From contig NZ_CP031848.1 in NCBI RefSeq assembly GCF_003441595.1, positions 4,030,001-4,094,000 of the forward strand: a stretch of DNA of 64,000 nucleotides, given 5' to 3'. The stretch comes from Marinobacter sp. Arc7-DN-1. GTDB lineage: Bacteria > Pseudomonadota > Gammaproteobacteria > Pseudomonadales > Oleiphilaceae. Numbering within the stretch: the first letter of the stretch is position 1; each line of letters begins with the position of its first letter. The position numbers and the translations under genes were made by a program. The notes below the pieces were generated by a model. The model was not told the origin of the DNA and did not search any database. It saw only the letters and a list, made by a program, of their open reading frames with translations. Positions 42,771-52,222 of the stretch are shown here, one piece after another.

Positions 42771-45440
42771 ATGAAGCTCAGGAAAAAACCGAGTGGCAGG
42801 CATGCCCTCAGTCTCATGGTTGCGCTGTTGGGCAGCACACTTATGGTGGGCTGTTTTGACAGCGACAGTTCGTCCGGAACGGCTCAGGCTGAAGTGGACA
42901 CCAATCTTTTCCCGGCGGATGGCAAACTCGAAGCAACCATACGCCGGACTACTGGCGGGGTGCCGCACATCACCGCCGATAACCTGAAATCTGCCGCCTT
43001 TGGGCATGGTTATGCGCAAGCGCAGGACAACGCCTGTTTGCTGGCGGAGGCAATTGTCAAGGCTCGCAGTGAGCGGGCGAAGTATTTTGGGCCGGGGCCC
43101 GCTACACAGATCGGCGTGGGGCTGAATATCATTAACGACTTTAGCTACAAAGCGCAGCAGATCTATGCGGGAGCGGAGTCTGAACTCGGAGCATTGAGTG
43201 CGGAGAGTCGTGCTCTGATAGAAGGGTTCACAGAGGGGTACAATCGCTACTTGAGTGAAACCGACCCGGCAGATTTCCCTGTGGAATGTGCTGAGCAGGA
43301 TTGGGTCAAACCCATCACTCCGGTTGACCTCCTGGCCCATTACAGGGTCGTGGGTCAATACGCCAGTGGGGCGTTATTTGCGACCGGTGCTGTGTTCCTG
43401 GCGGTCCCTCCTGGAGAAAGCCCGGCACCAAGTCCTGTCAGTTCGGTTACCAATGCAGAGGAAGTAGACAAGCTCCTCAAACACGTTGTGGCAACCGCCC
43501 ATACCGGAGCAAACTCGAATACTAATTTCTCCGATATGGGATTGGCGAGCAACGCCTGGGGTATCGGAAAAACCATGACCGAGCAAGGTCGCGGTGCTCT
43601 GCTGGCCAACCCGCATTTCCCGTATACTGGCCATCGCCGTTTTTATGAGGTTCAGATGACTGTGCCAGGTTATCTGAACGTTCACGGTGCAGGGCTTTTG
43701 GGAACGGCCATCCCGCTCATCAATTTCAATGAGAATCTCGCTTGGTCTCACACGGTGACCACCAGTCGTCGTTTTACCTGGTACGAGTTGGTTCTCAAGG
43801 ATGGAAACAATCTGAGCTATGTGAAGGACGGAGTTGAGAAGCCGATTACCACCGAGACTTATCAAATAGAAGTAAAAATGGATGGTATGGCTGAACCTCT
43901 GGTTCTGGAAAGAACGTTTTACTTCTCAGAATATGGGCCGATGATTGCCGCCAATGCCGTTAGTGGCCAGTTACCATCGTGGGGCGACAATGGGGCGTTG
44001 AACACCTCTTCGACAGTGGCGCACACTTATCGCGACGCAAATGCGAACACCGGGGGGCTACTGGATACCTGGCTTCAGATGAGTCTGGCCAGCAACCTTG
44101 AGGAGTTCCAGAGCGTGTTCCAGAATTGTGGTTCCACTCTCTGGACCAACACAACCTACGCTGATGATCAGGGTAATGCGTTCTATATAGACAGCAGTTC
44201 GGTACCGAACCTCTCTGAAAAAGCTATTGCGCTGGTCAATTTCAGAAGGGCGGGAAGTGCAGCATACGCTGGTCTCTTCGATCAAGGCGTAACGCTCCTT
44301 GATGGCAGACTGTCTCAGGAAGACTGGGTTGAAACAGCGTGTGGTCCGCTGGCCCCCTACGGCCAGAAGCCAAAGCTGGTACGCTCAGACTGGGTGCAAA
44401 ATTCCAACAGCAGTTACTGGTCTACCAATCCGGATGAGTTCCTGACCGGCTTTTCGCCCCTTTTCGGAGATGAGAGAGCGCCGGTCAATCCCCGTACCCG
44501 CTTGGGCATTAAGATGCTTCAGAACCCGATGGCTCCGGGTTTTCCGAATGCGCCACTACCAGCGGGACAGGATGGAAAGTTCAATGCAGAGGAGCTGATC
44601 GGGGTAATCTGGAATAACCGGGCTTGGTATGCGGAACAATTCCTTGCTGAGCTTCTGGAGCGTTGTGACGCTATAGGAAGCACTGCGGTTAACGGTGTCG
44701 ACCTGTCTTCCTGGTGTCAGTCCCTCGATAACTGGGACGGGCTTTACAACAAGGGCAGCGTTGGCGCCCATATTTTCCGGGTTTTCATGGCGAACTACTT
44801 GGACGATGTGGACACGGATCTGACAACGTCCTTCAGCCCCGCTGACCCCGTTGGAACTCCGGCGGACCCATCCGAGGAAAACGCGGGTACCACCAGCGAC
44901 ACCATGCTGCTTGCCTTGGCCGACGGCGTCAGTGCCCTGCAATCTCAGGGGATATCACCGACAGATGCGCTGGGTGACCTCCAATACTACCGCGCTTCTG
45001 GTGGCGTTGTGCCCGGCAGCGGCGAGACTCCTGTTTTCCAGACTCAGCCCATCCCTTGGCATGGTGGTGATGGCAACATTGATGGTGCTTTCAATGCGAT
45101 AGGTGTTGTGACTGATTCCTTTGCGGAAGATACTCGGTTCCCGAGGATTGCTCCGACAACCATCCCGAACACGGCGGGCCTCTCAGATGGCTCTGACGGT
45201 ATAGACGGCTGGCTAATGGCCAGGGGTACGAGTTGGCATTTCGGGCTGGAGTTTACGGACAATGGTCCGGAAGCCTATGGATTGGTGAGCTACTCGCAGT
45301 CTACTGATGCTATGTCTCCCTTCTTCAGTGATCAGAGTGAACAGTATTCCAATAAGGAGTATCGCCAGTTGTTTTTTGCGGAAGAGGACATTGAGGCGAA
45401 TCTGCTACCACAAGGTGAAACGGTAATCTCTACTCAGTAA
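42771..45440 (+). CDS. Penicillin acylase-family lipoprotein
   Basis: An 889-residue exported Ntn-hydrolase. The signal peptide ends in the lipobox LMVGC. After a spacer, the autocatalytic site reads GLASNAWGIGK, where Ser is the beta-chain nucleophile; the downstream segment HFPYTGHRRFYEVQM and FNENLAWSHTVT fit the family. Start ATG 42771 (MKLRKKPSGR) is chosen for the signal peptide; an in-frame ATG at 42747 is possible. The family includes acyl-homoserine lactone, cephalosporin and other amide acylases; the substrate here is unknown. It ends convergently with the VolA-type lipase. Confidence 0.88.
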   Translation: MKLRKKPSGRHALSLMVALLGSTLMVGCFDSDSSSGTAQAEVDTNLFPADGKLEATIRRTTGGVPHITADNLKSAAFGHGYAQAQDNACLLAEAIVKARSERAKYFGPGPATQIGVGLNIINDFSYKAQQIYAGAESELGALSAESRALIEGFTEGYNRYLSETDPADFPVECAEQDWVKPITPVDLLAHYRVVGQYASGALFATGAVFLAVPPGESPAPSPVSSVTNAEEVDKLLKHVVATAHTGANSNTNFSDMGLASNAWGIGKTMTEQGRGALLANPHFPYTGHRRFYEVQMTVPGYLNVHGAGLLGTAIPLINFNENLAWSHTVTTSRRFTWYELVLKDGNNLSYVKDGVEKPITTETYQIEVKMDGMAEPLVLERTFYFSEYGPMIAANAVSGQLPSWGDNGALNTSSTVAHTYRDANANTGGLLDTWLQMSLASNLEEFQSVFQNCGSTLWTNTTYADDQGNAFYIDSSSVPNLSEKAIALVNFRRAGSAAYAGLFDQGVTLLDGRLSQEDWVETACGPLAPYGQKPKLVRSDWVQNSNSSYWSTNPDEFLTGFSPLFGDERAPVNPRTRLGIKMLQNPMAPGFPNAPLPAGQDGKFNAEELIGVIWNNRAWYAEQFLAELLERCDAIGSTAVNGVDLSSWCQSLDNWDGLYNKGSVGAHIFRVFMANYLDDVDTDLTTSFSPADPVGTPADPSEENAGTTSDTMLLALADGVSALQSQGISPTDALGDLQYYRASGGVVPGSGETPVFQTQPIPWHGGDGNIDGAFNAIGVVTDSFAEDTRFPRIAPTTIPNTAGLSDGSDGIDGWLMARGTSWHFGLEFTDNGPEAYGLVSYSQSTDAMSPFFSDQSEQYSNKEYRQLFFAEEDIEANLLPQGETVISTQ

Positions 45441-45462
45441 GAGAGGGGAAGGTAAAGGAAGT

Positions 45463-45499
45463 CGCCGCCATCATAATCAATGGGTGGCGGCGTTTTTTT
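45463..45499 (+). terminator. Rho-independent terminator after the acylase gene
   Basis: Stem CGCCGCCA / TGGCGGCG with a loop and seven T residues; directly downstream of the acylase stop. Confidence 0.9.
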
Positions 45500-45507
45500 G
45501 GACTGTA

Positions 45508-45534
45508 AAAAAGCCCTGGCATCGCCAGGGCTTT
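45508..45534 (-). terminator. Rho-independent terminator after the lipase gene
   Basis: Stem AAAGCCCTGGC / GCCAGGGCTTT, read on the minus strand, ending in a T-rich tract; 21 bases beyond the lipase stop. Confidence 0.88.
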
Positions 45535-45554
45535 GGTCGGTTAGAGGCAGTTAC

Positions 45555-48401
45555 TTAAGGAACTTGCTGTTCATCCTGATCCAGCGCATTGCCGAGGGTC
45601 GTGCTGCTGCCCAAGGATGCACCGATGGCCGGGATAGAAGAGCCTGGAACCGGCTGACTACTGAGGGCTTGAGCCGTCTGGGTCACCATGGCGCTGAATG
45701 CAACGCTCGTGTCGGCCGCACCATTGGGGCAGGCATCGTTAGGCGCAATCGGAGCGACGAAGGTTCCGTGGTTGGCGTCTGAGCAAGGGTTGGTGCCGTC
45801 GAAGAAGCTTGCCACTGGCATCGCACTACCTGTGGAAGTGTCTGAGTCGATGATGGAAAGGCCCTCTGCACCGTTCGACAGCCTGGTGCCGCCGGCGCCC
45901 AAGTCAATCAGTGCCATCAGCGGCTCGGTGCCAACCAGCGGAGCAGAGAATGCGCTACCCAGTGTGTTGACGTTGGCTTCGTTCGGCACAGTGCCATCGC
46001 CAACGACTTCGGTAACCAGCAGGTTTCCAGTGGACCCGCCCAGAGACTTGGCAAAGTTCACCGGATCTCCGGCGTCGGAGATGGACTGGAACACGTAGAA
46101 GAAGCTCTCAAAGTCCGAGGAGCCCTGAGTTACGCCGGCGGCAGCAAGCCCTGGAAGAACGCGACCAGAAATGCTTGGTGAGTTCTCGATCAGACGAGTC
46201 ACCTGTCCGCCGGTATTATGCAACACAATAGAGTTCAGCGTCGGGAAGGTAAAGCTGCTCAGAGGAGCGCCTGCCTGGGCATAAATGCCATTGAGCGTTC
46301 CATTGAGAGTTGGATCGTTGGCAAGGGCAGCAAAGACCGTTCCCGAAACACCACCGAGCGAGTGGCCGATGAAATTAACCGGAACATCTGCCAGATCACC
46401 CTGCGTGCCCGGATTTCCGTCAATGTCGAAGGTCTGAATTGATGCTGCAACGTTTAACAGGTCAACCACGCCCTGTCGCAGGTTGTCCCGACTGTTCATC
46501 ATGTTCAGGGGGTTAATGAAGAGGCTTCCTGAAGAGATGTTAGCCAAGTCGGCGGCAACAGGCTGAAGGGAGGCATTGGCGGTGTACCCGAAGTGCCGCT
46601 CGCCAATGTAGTCCGCGCTAATCAGCGCATTCAATTGCACTTCCAGTGCCGTGCCGGAAACTCCCGGTGCCTGAAGCATCTGGTTGACTGCGGTAGTGAG
46701 GACATCTTCATCCAATGGTGTGAGGCCCGGAATCGTACCAGCTGTGGCACCAGCAAGACCGTGTAGGGGCTGATCAATGGCTACAACGGCCTGACACGCT
46801 GCCTGGGCAAGCACGATGCCCGGCAACATTGCAACGCTGCGATCAACGGTAATCCCGTGTTGAAGAATGGTTACCCCGTTGGGCTTAGCGGGATCAGCAC
46901 AAGATGCGGGGCGTGAATCAGTAGACGGATTGAAAATAACGACCGGTACGGTTGTATCAGCTTTCTTTTCCGGGAACGGGAAATAACCGTTCACGTTCAG
47001 GGTGCCGTCAATGTCGCGCAGGAAGCTGAAAACGGTTTCGCCCGGGGCCAGGCTCTCATTCAGATCTTCTTCCAGGCTGGTATTTCCTGTCCAGTTGCCA
47101 GTCACGATACCGGCACCAGTTTCACCGGGGAGGCTCTGGAAATAGGGAAGGGTAATTGCCCCCTGGTGAACCTGTACCTGAGTCGCTGCTTGAGCAATGC
47201 TGTTGGATGCCTCAAGACTCTGAATGGTCGCGAGATCTGACGCTTCGCTCTTGGGAAGGAAGAAAGACGGACGCGGTACCGGCAAGTGGAGCGTGTCGCC
47301 AATTTCGCCCGCTATGGCATTTCCGATGGCGGTCTCTGTTGTCGCCTGCTGCGCGGCACCAAGGGCCGTAATCGCATCAAGTTCCTGCGCTGTAAGCGTG
47401 CTTGGATCAACCGATCCACCTTGCAAACCGGCTGCGAGGGTTCGAAGTTCGCCAAGCTTTGTGGTCAGCTGTGAAAAGTTCAGGGTCGGATAGTTGTCAC
47501 GAACGGCCTTCAAAAGAGCTGTGAAGCCAACCTTCTGGCCAAGAGCACTGCCAAAAACGGCAGGGGCCATCATGGCGCGCAGCACATCTGTATCGGAGTT
47601 TGTCGTAAACGTGTATGCCAAGGCCGATTCCGGAGTGTTCTGGGGAATCGCTAGTGCAAGGAAGCCGTTCGCCAACTGATCCGAAGCTGCCAGGAGGCTC
47701 TTTATGTTGGCTAGCGCGGGGTTGCCCAAAACACCATCGGCCAGGTTTACGTCCTGTACGGACCTTTCGATAGGCTTGCCGTTGGTGCCAACAATATCGT
47801 TAGTCGCTACGACCAGGTACTTTTGGCCCTCCTTGAGCGGCTCCAGGGGAACGATACGGATAGCGTTATCGCTGCCGCTGTCCACGCTTACAACGTCGGC
47901 ACGGAAGTTCGGGGTCGAGGCTAGATCAAAAGGATTGCTCTGGTCGATGCCTGAAGGATTGGTGTTTGGCAGTGCTTCAGGAACTCCCTCCACAGCATCT
48001 TTAACATTGACGGCCAGCAGGAAGACAGTTGCTCCCGCTTGTACCGACTGAGGATTCAGGGATCCATCGAATTTCAGGGTGAATGCGCCTGAGGTCGAGA
48101 AGCCGGACAGGTCGTTTATAGCATCATCAGCGGGAGATGTGCCGGTAGAAAGCCCAGTGAAGTCGTAATTGGCACTCTGGGTCGCGCCCAGCAACAGGAT
48201 CAGGTCCGAGTTGATCGGGAACTGCGGGTCTGCCGCGATCGGGTTCGGATCGTAGATCGGGCGCACAATTGATCTATCAATCGTCGTGTCTTCAATCTGA
48301 TAATCCGGATTGGCATTCGCCCCCGTATTGCCGCCCTCAAGGCAGCCTGTAAGTCCAACGGAAGACGCCACGGCAAGACTTATTAGAGTTTTCTTGAACA
48401 T
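45555..48401 (-). CDS. VolA/Pla-1-type extracellular lipase lipoprotein
   Basis: A 948-residue lipoprotein: signal peptide with lipobox VGLTGC, a large N-terminal domain of the bacterial virulence factor lipase type, and a C-terminal alpha/beta hydrolase. The nucleophile elbow is GHSLGGVSG near residue 680; an oxyanion-type segment LQHGITVDRSVAM precedes it. Related proteins such as VolA are surface-exposed lysophospholipases or lipases that hydrolyse host or environmental lipids. It is convergent with the acylase and has its own terminator. The long leader at 48402-49090 contains a large palindromic element. Confidence 0.9.
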   Translation of the reverse strand: MFKKTLISLAVASSVGLTGCLEGGNTGANANPDYQIEDTTIDRSIVRPIYDPNPIAADPQFPINSDLILLLGATQSANYDFTGLSTGTSPADDAINDLSGFSTSGAFTLKFDGSLNPQSVQAGATVFLLAVNVKDAVEGVPEALPNTNPSGIDQSNPFDLASTPNFRADVVSVDSGSDNAIRIVPLEPLKEGQKYLVVATNDIVGTNGKPIERSVQDVNLADGVLGNPALANIKSLLAASDQLANGFLALAIPQNTPESALAYTFTTNSDTDVLRAMMAPAVFGSALGQKVGFTALLKAVRDNYPTLNFSQLTTKLGELRTLAAGLQGGSVDPSTLTAQELDAITALGAAQQATTETAIGNAIAGEIGDTLHLPVPRPSFFLPKSEASDLATIQSLEASNSIAQAATQVQVHQGAITLPYFQSLPGETGAGIVTGNWTGNTSLEEDLNESLAPGETVFSFLRDIDGTLNVNGYFPFPEKKADTTVPVVIFNPSTDSRPASCADPAKPNGVTILQHGITVDRSVAMLPGIVLAQAACQAVVAIDQPLHGLAGATAGTIPGLTPLDEDVLTTAVNQMLQAPGVSGTALEVQLNALISADYIGERHFGYTANASLQPVAADLANISSGSLFINPLNMMNSRDNLRQGVVDLLNVAASIQTFDIDGNPGTQGDLADVPVNFIGHSLGGVSGTVFAALANDPTLNGTLNGIYAQAGAPLSSFTFPTLNSIVLHNTGGQVTRLIENSPSISGRVLPGLAAAGVTQGSSDFESFFYVFQSISDAGDPVNFAKSLGGSTGNLLVTEVVGDGTVPNEANVNTLGSAFSAPLVGTEPLMALIDLGAGGTRLSNGAEGLSIIDSDTSTGSAMPVASFFDGTNPCSDANHGTFVAPIAPNDACPNGAADTSVAFSAMVTQTAQALSSQPVPGSSIPAIGASLGSSTTLGNALDQDEQQVP

Positions 48402-48597
48402 GGGTGGAACCTTTTCCTGTTGTTGTGTCGTTATGTTCGGCAGCTGACGGGGCCGGTCTGATCCGGTAAGCCCGTTGTCAGTGGCCTGTTCTGCTTAAAC
48501 GGTTGTTCTGAAATTGTAGCCAGCGCTGTAAGCCAATTTCTGTATCTATGACTATAGCGACAGTATGGCAAGTGTTGATCAGCCAAAAGTGTGATTC

Positions 48598-48870
48598 TAG
48601 TGTAGTGCATTGCCTTATTTGATACTTATAGCGAGTACCTCAGGGGGGCCAGCTGCAAGGCGCGATCGCGCAGGCATAGCGGGCTACGTCAAGCGGTCGC
48701 AACACCGCAGATGGCCCCCCTGAGGTACTCGCCCGGAGGGAGCTCCGTACAGCCGCGATCACTGCGTTGGAGCTCTTGGAAAGGGCTACGGCCATTCCCG
48801 GCGAGCTCCGTCTTGCGCTCGCGGCTGTACGGAGCTCTATAAGTACCAAATAAGGCAATGCACTACACTA
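48598..48870. repeat. 273-bp nested palindromic element
   Basis: The outer arms (48598-48631 and 48837-48870) are 34-bp inverted repeats with one mismatch. Inside lie two further stem-loops: GCGAGTACCTCAGGGGGGCC-type arms at 48631-48651 / 48712-48732 (perfect, 21 bp) and GAGCTCCGTACAGCCGCG-type arms at 48740-48757 / 48820-48837. No frame encodes a protein. It resembles a non-autonomous mobile element or structured intergenic repeat. It lies 197 bases upstream of the VolA-type gene and about 220 bases upstream of fumarase. The rest of the 48402-49090 gap shows no gene. Confidence 0.9.
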
Positions 48871-49090
48871 CACTGATGCTTTGAACCCTCCCCGCACGGT
48901 TGGAGCTCGGCCTTTGTGAAAAATAGTTGCCGGTTAACGGTTTGTCGAGCTTCGGTGCCGGTAGCGCTCCGGTTTTTCCACGAATGGCTTCGCCATCTGT
49001 CGAATCACTCGCCAAACCGATTTTCTGGTAAACTCTCGCCTCCCGATTTCCGATGACACAACATAACGATATCAAGCTGATGAGGCGCCT

Positions 49091-50605
49091 ATGACCACCG
49101 TAATCCGCCAGGACGACCTGATTGAAAGCGTAGCGGACGCGCTGCAGTTCATTTCCTACTACCACCCGAAGGATTTCATTGACGCGGTTCATGAAGCCTA
49201 CCAGCGGGAAGAGAGCGAGGCGGCCAGGGATGCCATGGCCCAGATTCTGATCAATTCACGTATGTGTGCCCAGGGTCACCGGCCGCTGTGCCAGGACACC
49301 GGTATTGTCACCGTATTCGTGAACATCGGAATGAACGTGCAGTGGGATTGCGAGCTGCCGCTGGATGAGGTGATCAACGAAGGCGTGCGCCGGGCGTACA
49401 CGCATCCGGATAACGTACTGCGGGCTTCGATCCTGGCGGATCCGGATGGCAAGCGCCAGAACACCGGTGATAACACGCCGGCCATCATCCACTATAAGGT
49501 GGTGCCGGGCGACAAGGTTGAGGTGCATGTTGCCGCCAAGGGCGGCGGTTCCGAGGCGAAATCCAAGTTCGCCATGCTGAATCCTTCGGATTCGGTCGTG
49601 GACTGGGTGCTGAAGATGGTGCCGCAAATGGGCGCTGGCTGGTGCCCGCCGGGCATGCTGGGTATTGGTATCGGTGGTACCGCGGAGAAAGCCATGGAAA
49701 TGGCAAAAGAATCTTTGCTGGACCCGATCGATATTCACGATCTGCAAGAGCGTGGCGCGTCCAGCCGCGCAGAGGAGCTGCGCCTGGAGCTGTTCGACAA
49801 GGTCAACGAGTTGGGCATTGGTGCCCAGGGCCTCGGCGGCCTGACCACGGTTCTGGATGTAAAGGTGAAGGACTACCCGACTCACGCCGCCAACAAGCCC
49901 GTGGCTATCATTCCGAACTGTGCGGCCACCCGCCATGCTCACTTTACCCTGGATGGCACCGGCCCCTCCCTGCAGACCCCACCGAGCCTGGACGACTGGC
50001 CGGAAATCACCTGGGAAGTGGGTGAAAACGTTCGCCGCGTGAACCTGGATACCGTAACACCGGAAGATGTGAAGGACTGGCAGCCGGGTGAAACCGTTCT
50101 GCTGTCCGGCAAGATGCTGACCGGCCGCGATGCCGCCCACAAGAAGATGGTGGACATGATCGGAAAAGGCGAGGAGCTGCCGGTGGATCTGAAGGGCCGT
50201 TTCATCTACTACGTGGGCCCAGTGGATCCGGTGCGCGAAGAAGTAGTTGGTCCCGCCGGCCCGACCACTGCAACCCGTATGGACAAGTTCACCCACACCA
50301 TGCTGGAGAAAACGGGCCTGACCGGCATGATCGGTAAGGCCGAGCGCGGCCAGGTAGCCATCGACGCCATCAAGGAATTCGGTGCGGTTTACCTGATGGC
50401 CGTGGGTGGTTCCGCCTACCTGGTTTCCAAGGCGATCAAGCACGCCGAAGTGGTTGCCTTCCCGGAGCTGGGTATGGAAGCGATTTACGAGTTCGAAGTA
50501 GAAGATATGCCGGTCACGGTAGCGGTAGACTCACGTGGTTCTTCGGTGCACCAGACCGGCCCGGCTGAATGGCACGAGAAGATCATCGCGGCCAAGGCAG
50601 TCTGA
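49091..50605 (+). CDS. fumA: Class I (4Fe-4S) fumarate hydratase
   Basis: A 504-residue iron-sulfur fumarase (FumA/FumB type). Characteristic segments include CQDTGIVTVFVNIGM (cluster Cys), GIGGTAEKAMEMAKESLLDP and PVTVAVDSRGSSVHQTGP near the C-terminus. Full length. Start ATG follows GAGGCG. It interconverts fumarate and malate in the citric acid cycle; the Fe-S type is oxygen-sensitive. A double palindrome follows the stop and probably ends transcription. The symbol fumA versus fumB cannot be distinguished here. Confidence 0.95.
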   Translation: MTTVIRQDDLIESVADALQFISYYHPKDFIDAVHEAYQREESEAARDAMAQILINSRMCAQGHRPLCQDTGIVTVFVNIGMNVQWDCELPLDEVINEGVRRAYTHPDNVLRASILADPDGKRQNTGDNTPAIIHYKVVPGDKVEVHVAAKGGGSEAKSKFAMLNPSDSVVDWVLKMVPQMGAGWCPPGMLGIGIGGTAEKAMEMAKESLLDPIDIHDLQERGASSRAEELRLELFDKVNELGIGAQGLGGLTTVLDVKVKDYPTHAANKPVAIIPNCAATRHAHFTLDGTGPSLQTPPSLDDWPEITWEVGENVRRVNLDTVTPEDVKDWQPGETVLLSGKMLTGRDAAHKKMVDMIGKGEELPVDLKGRFIYYVGPVDPVREEVVGPAGPTTATRMDKFTHTMLEKTGLTGMIGKAERGQVAIDAIKEFGAVYLMAVGGSAYLVSKAIKHAEVVAFPELGMEAIYEFEVEDMPVTVAVDSRGSSVHQTGPAEWHEKIIAAKAV

Positions 50606-50616
50606 AAGCTGAAATT

Positions 50617-50676
50617 GGGGTCAGATGAAAATGGGGTCAGATGAAGTTTCATCTGACCCCATTTTCATCTGACCCC
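50617..50676. repeat. GGGGTCAGATGAA double palindrome, copy 1
   Basis: Two tandem GGGGTCAGATGAA units followed by their two inverted copies (60 bp with a 2-base centre). It lies between the convergent fumarase and SelO genes and can form a long hairpin, likely acting as a terminator. Confidence 0.93.
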
Positions 50677-50690
50677 GTCTTTATCTACGG

Positions 50691-52145
50691 TCAGCTGGAA
50701 CAGCTGATATTCAGATGCTTGCCCCAGTCTGGCGGTAAAGCAGCGTAAGCTTCGTTTTCCGGCTGCTCATCGAAGGGGCGCTCCAGAACCTTGAGCAGTG
50801 CCTTCATCGGTTCATAATCCCCGTTCTGTGCTTCCAGGATAACCTGCTGGGCCAGATAGTTTCTCAGCACATACTTCGGATTCACCCCGCGCATGGCGTA
50901 CTCTCGTTCGTCGTGGGCACGGGTCTCGCTCTTGAGTCTCTCTTCATAGCGCTCCAGCCACTGGTCCGCTACGCTGCGATCCACGAACAGGTCCCTGACT
51001 GGCGCGTGGCCTTTAGCATATAGATTGGACAGTGCCCGGAAGAACGCGGTGTAGTCCACGTGATGCTCATGCAGCATGCTGAAGGTGTCCATGATCAGGC
51101 TCAGGTCTCCCTCATCCTCGATTGCCAGGCCCAGTTTGTCGCGCATGTTCTGCAGGAACCGTTCGTTGTAGGCGGTTTCGTAGCGGCGCAGCCCCCGGCG
51201 CACGTCATCCTCATCCATAATCGGCAGGAGGGCACGGGCCAGGTACTGGCAATTATCAAAGCCCACCTGCGGCTGGCGGTTGTAGGCGTATCGCCCGGCC
51301 TGGTCGGTGTGGTTGCAGATGTAGCCAGCATCGAAATCGTCGAGGAATGCGAAGGGGCCATAATCAAAGGTGTCGCCGATGATCGACATATTGTCGCTGT
51401 TCATCACGCCATGGCAGAAGCCCACAGCCTGCCAGTCTGCAATCATCCGGGCGGTGCGCTCCACCACCTCCCCGAACCAGCGGCTGTGGCGTTCGTCATC
51501 CGGCAGGCTGATCAAATGGGGAAAGTGCAGCGAGATGACGTGTTCGAGCAGGGTTTTGACCGTTTCCGGTCCTTCATGATGGGCCGCGAACTCGAAATGG
51601 CCGAAGCGGATATGGCTCTGGGCCACCCGAACCAGCGCTGCGGCGGTTTCGATGGATTCCCGGCGAACCGGGTCTCTGGCGCTTACCATAAAAAGAGCCC
51701 GGGTAGTGGTGATGCCCAGGCCATGCATGGCTTCACTGCAGAGGTATTCGCGGATGGTGGAGCGCAGAACGGCCCGGCCGTCGCCGAATCGGGAATAGGG
51801 GGTCATGCCTGCGCCTTTCAGGTGCCAGTCCCAGCGGCGACCGTCCGGCCCCACGGTTTCCCATAGCAGGAGGCCCCGGCCGTCGCCGAGTTCGGGGTTG
51901 TATACGCCGAACTGGTGGCCGGTGTATTTCATTGCCACCGGGTCCATGCCCTCAAGCAACTCTGTACCTGCGCCCACGCCGGTCCAGTCGGATTCGGACT
52001 CGGCATGGAAGCCCATCTGCCCAGCCAGCGTGTGGTTGAAGCACACCATCTTTGCGCCGCTCAGGGGTGAGGGTTGGACTCTTGTATAAAAGCTGTCCGG
52101 GAGTTCCAGGTAGCGATGCTCCACACGAAAACCGTTGCCACTCAT
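50691..52145 (-). CDS. selO: Protein adenylyltransferase SelO (YdiU family)
   Basis: A 484-residue pseudokinase that transfers AMP to Ser/Thr/Tyr of target proteins and protects against oxidative stress. Family segments include KGAGMTPYSRFGDGRAVLRS with the flipped-ATP-site residues, GVMNSDNMSIIGDTFDYGP and the C-terminal SCSS motif equivalent to the CxxU region of eukaryotic SelO. Complete. Convergent with fumarase, separated by a palindromic repeat. Confidence 0.95.
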   Translation of the reverse strand: MSGNGFRVEHRYLELPDSFYTRVQPSPLSGAKMVCFNHTLAGQMGFHAESESDWTGVGAGTELLEGMDPVAMKYTGHQFGVYNPELGDGRGLLLWETVGPDGRRWDWHLKGAGMTPYSRFGDGRAVLRSTIREYLCSEAMHGLGITTTRALFMVSARDPVRRESIETAAALVRVAQSHIRFGHFEFAAHHEGPETVKTLLEHVISLHFPHLISLPDDERHSRWFGEVVERTARMIADWQAVGFCHGVMNSDNMSIIGDTFDYGPFAFLDDFDAGYICNHTDQAGRYAYNRQPQVGFDNCQYLARALLPIMDEDDVRRGLRRYETAYNERFLQNMRDKLGLAIEDEGDLSLIMDTFSMLHEHHVDYTAFFRALSNLYAKGHAPVRDLFVDRSVADQWLERYEERLKSETRAHDEREYAMRGVNPKYVLRNYLAQQVILEAQNGDYEPMKALLKVLERPFDEQPENEAYAALPPDWGKHLNISCSS

Positions 52146-52222
52146 AAAATGCCTATACTCCCATTGGTACGAATTCTGCTGACCTGTTTCTTAAACCATC
52201 TGTCAAAACCGGGAAAACCAAC

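Noticed and set aside
48598..48870. Integron attC site
   Set aside because: No integrase or cassette gene nearby, and the nested arms are longer than those of attC sites.
50617..50676. CRISPR unit
   Set aside because: The copies are palindromic, irregularly spaced and lie at gene ends.
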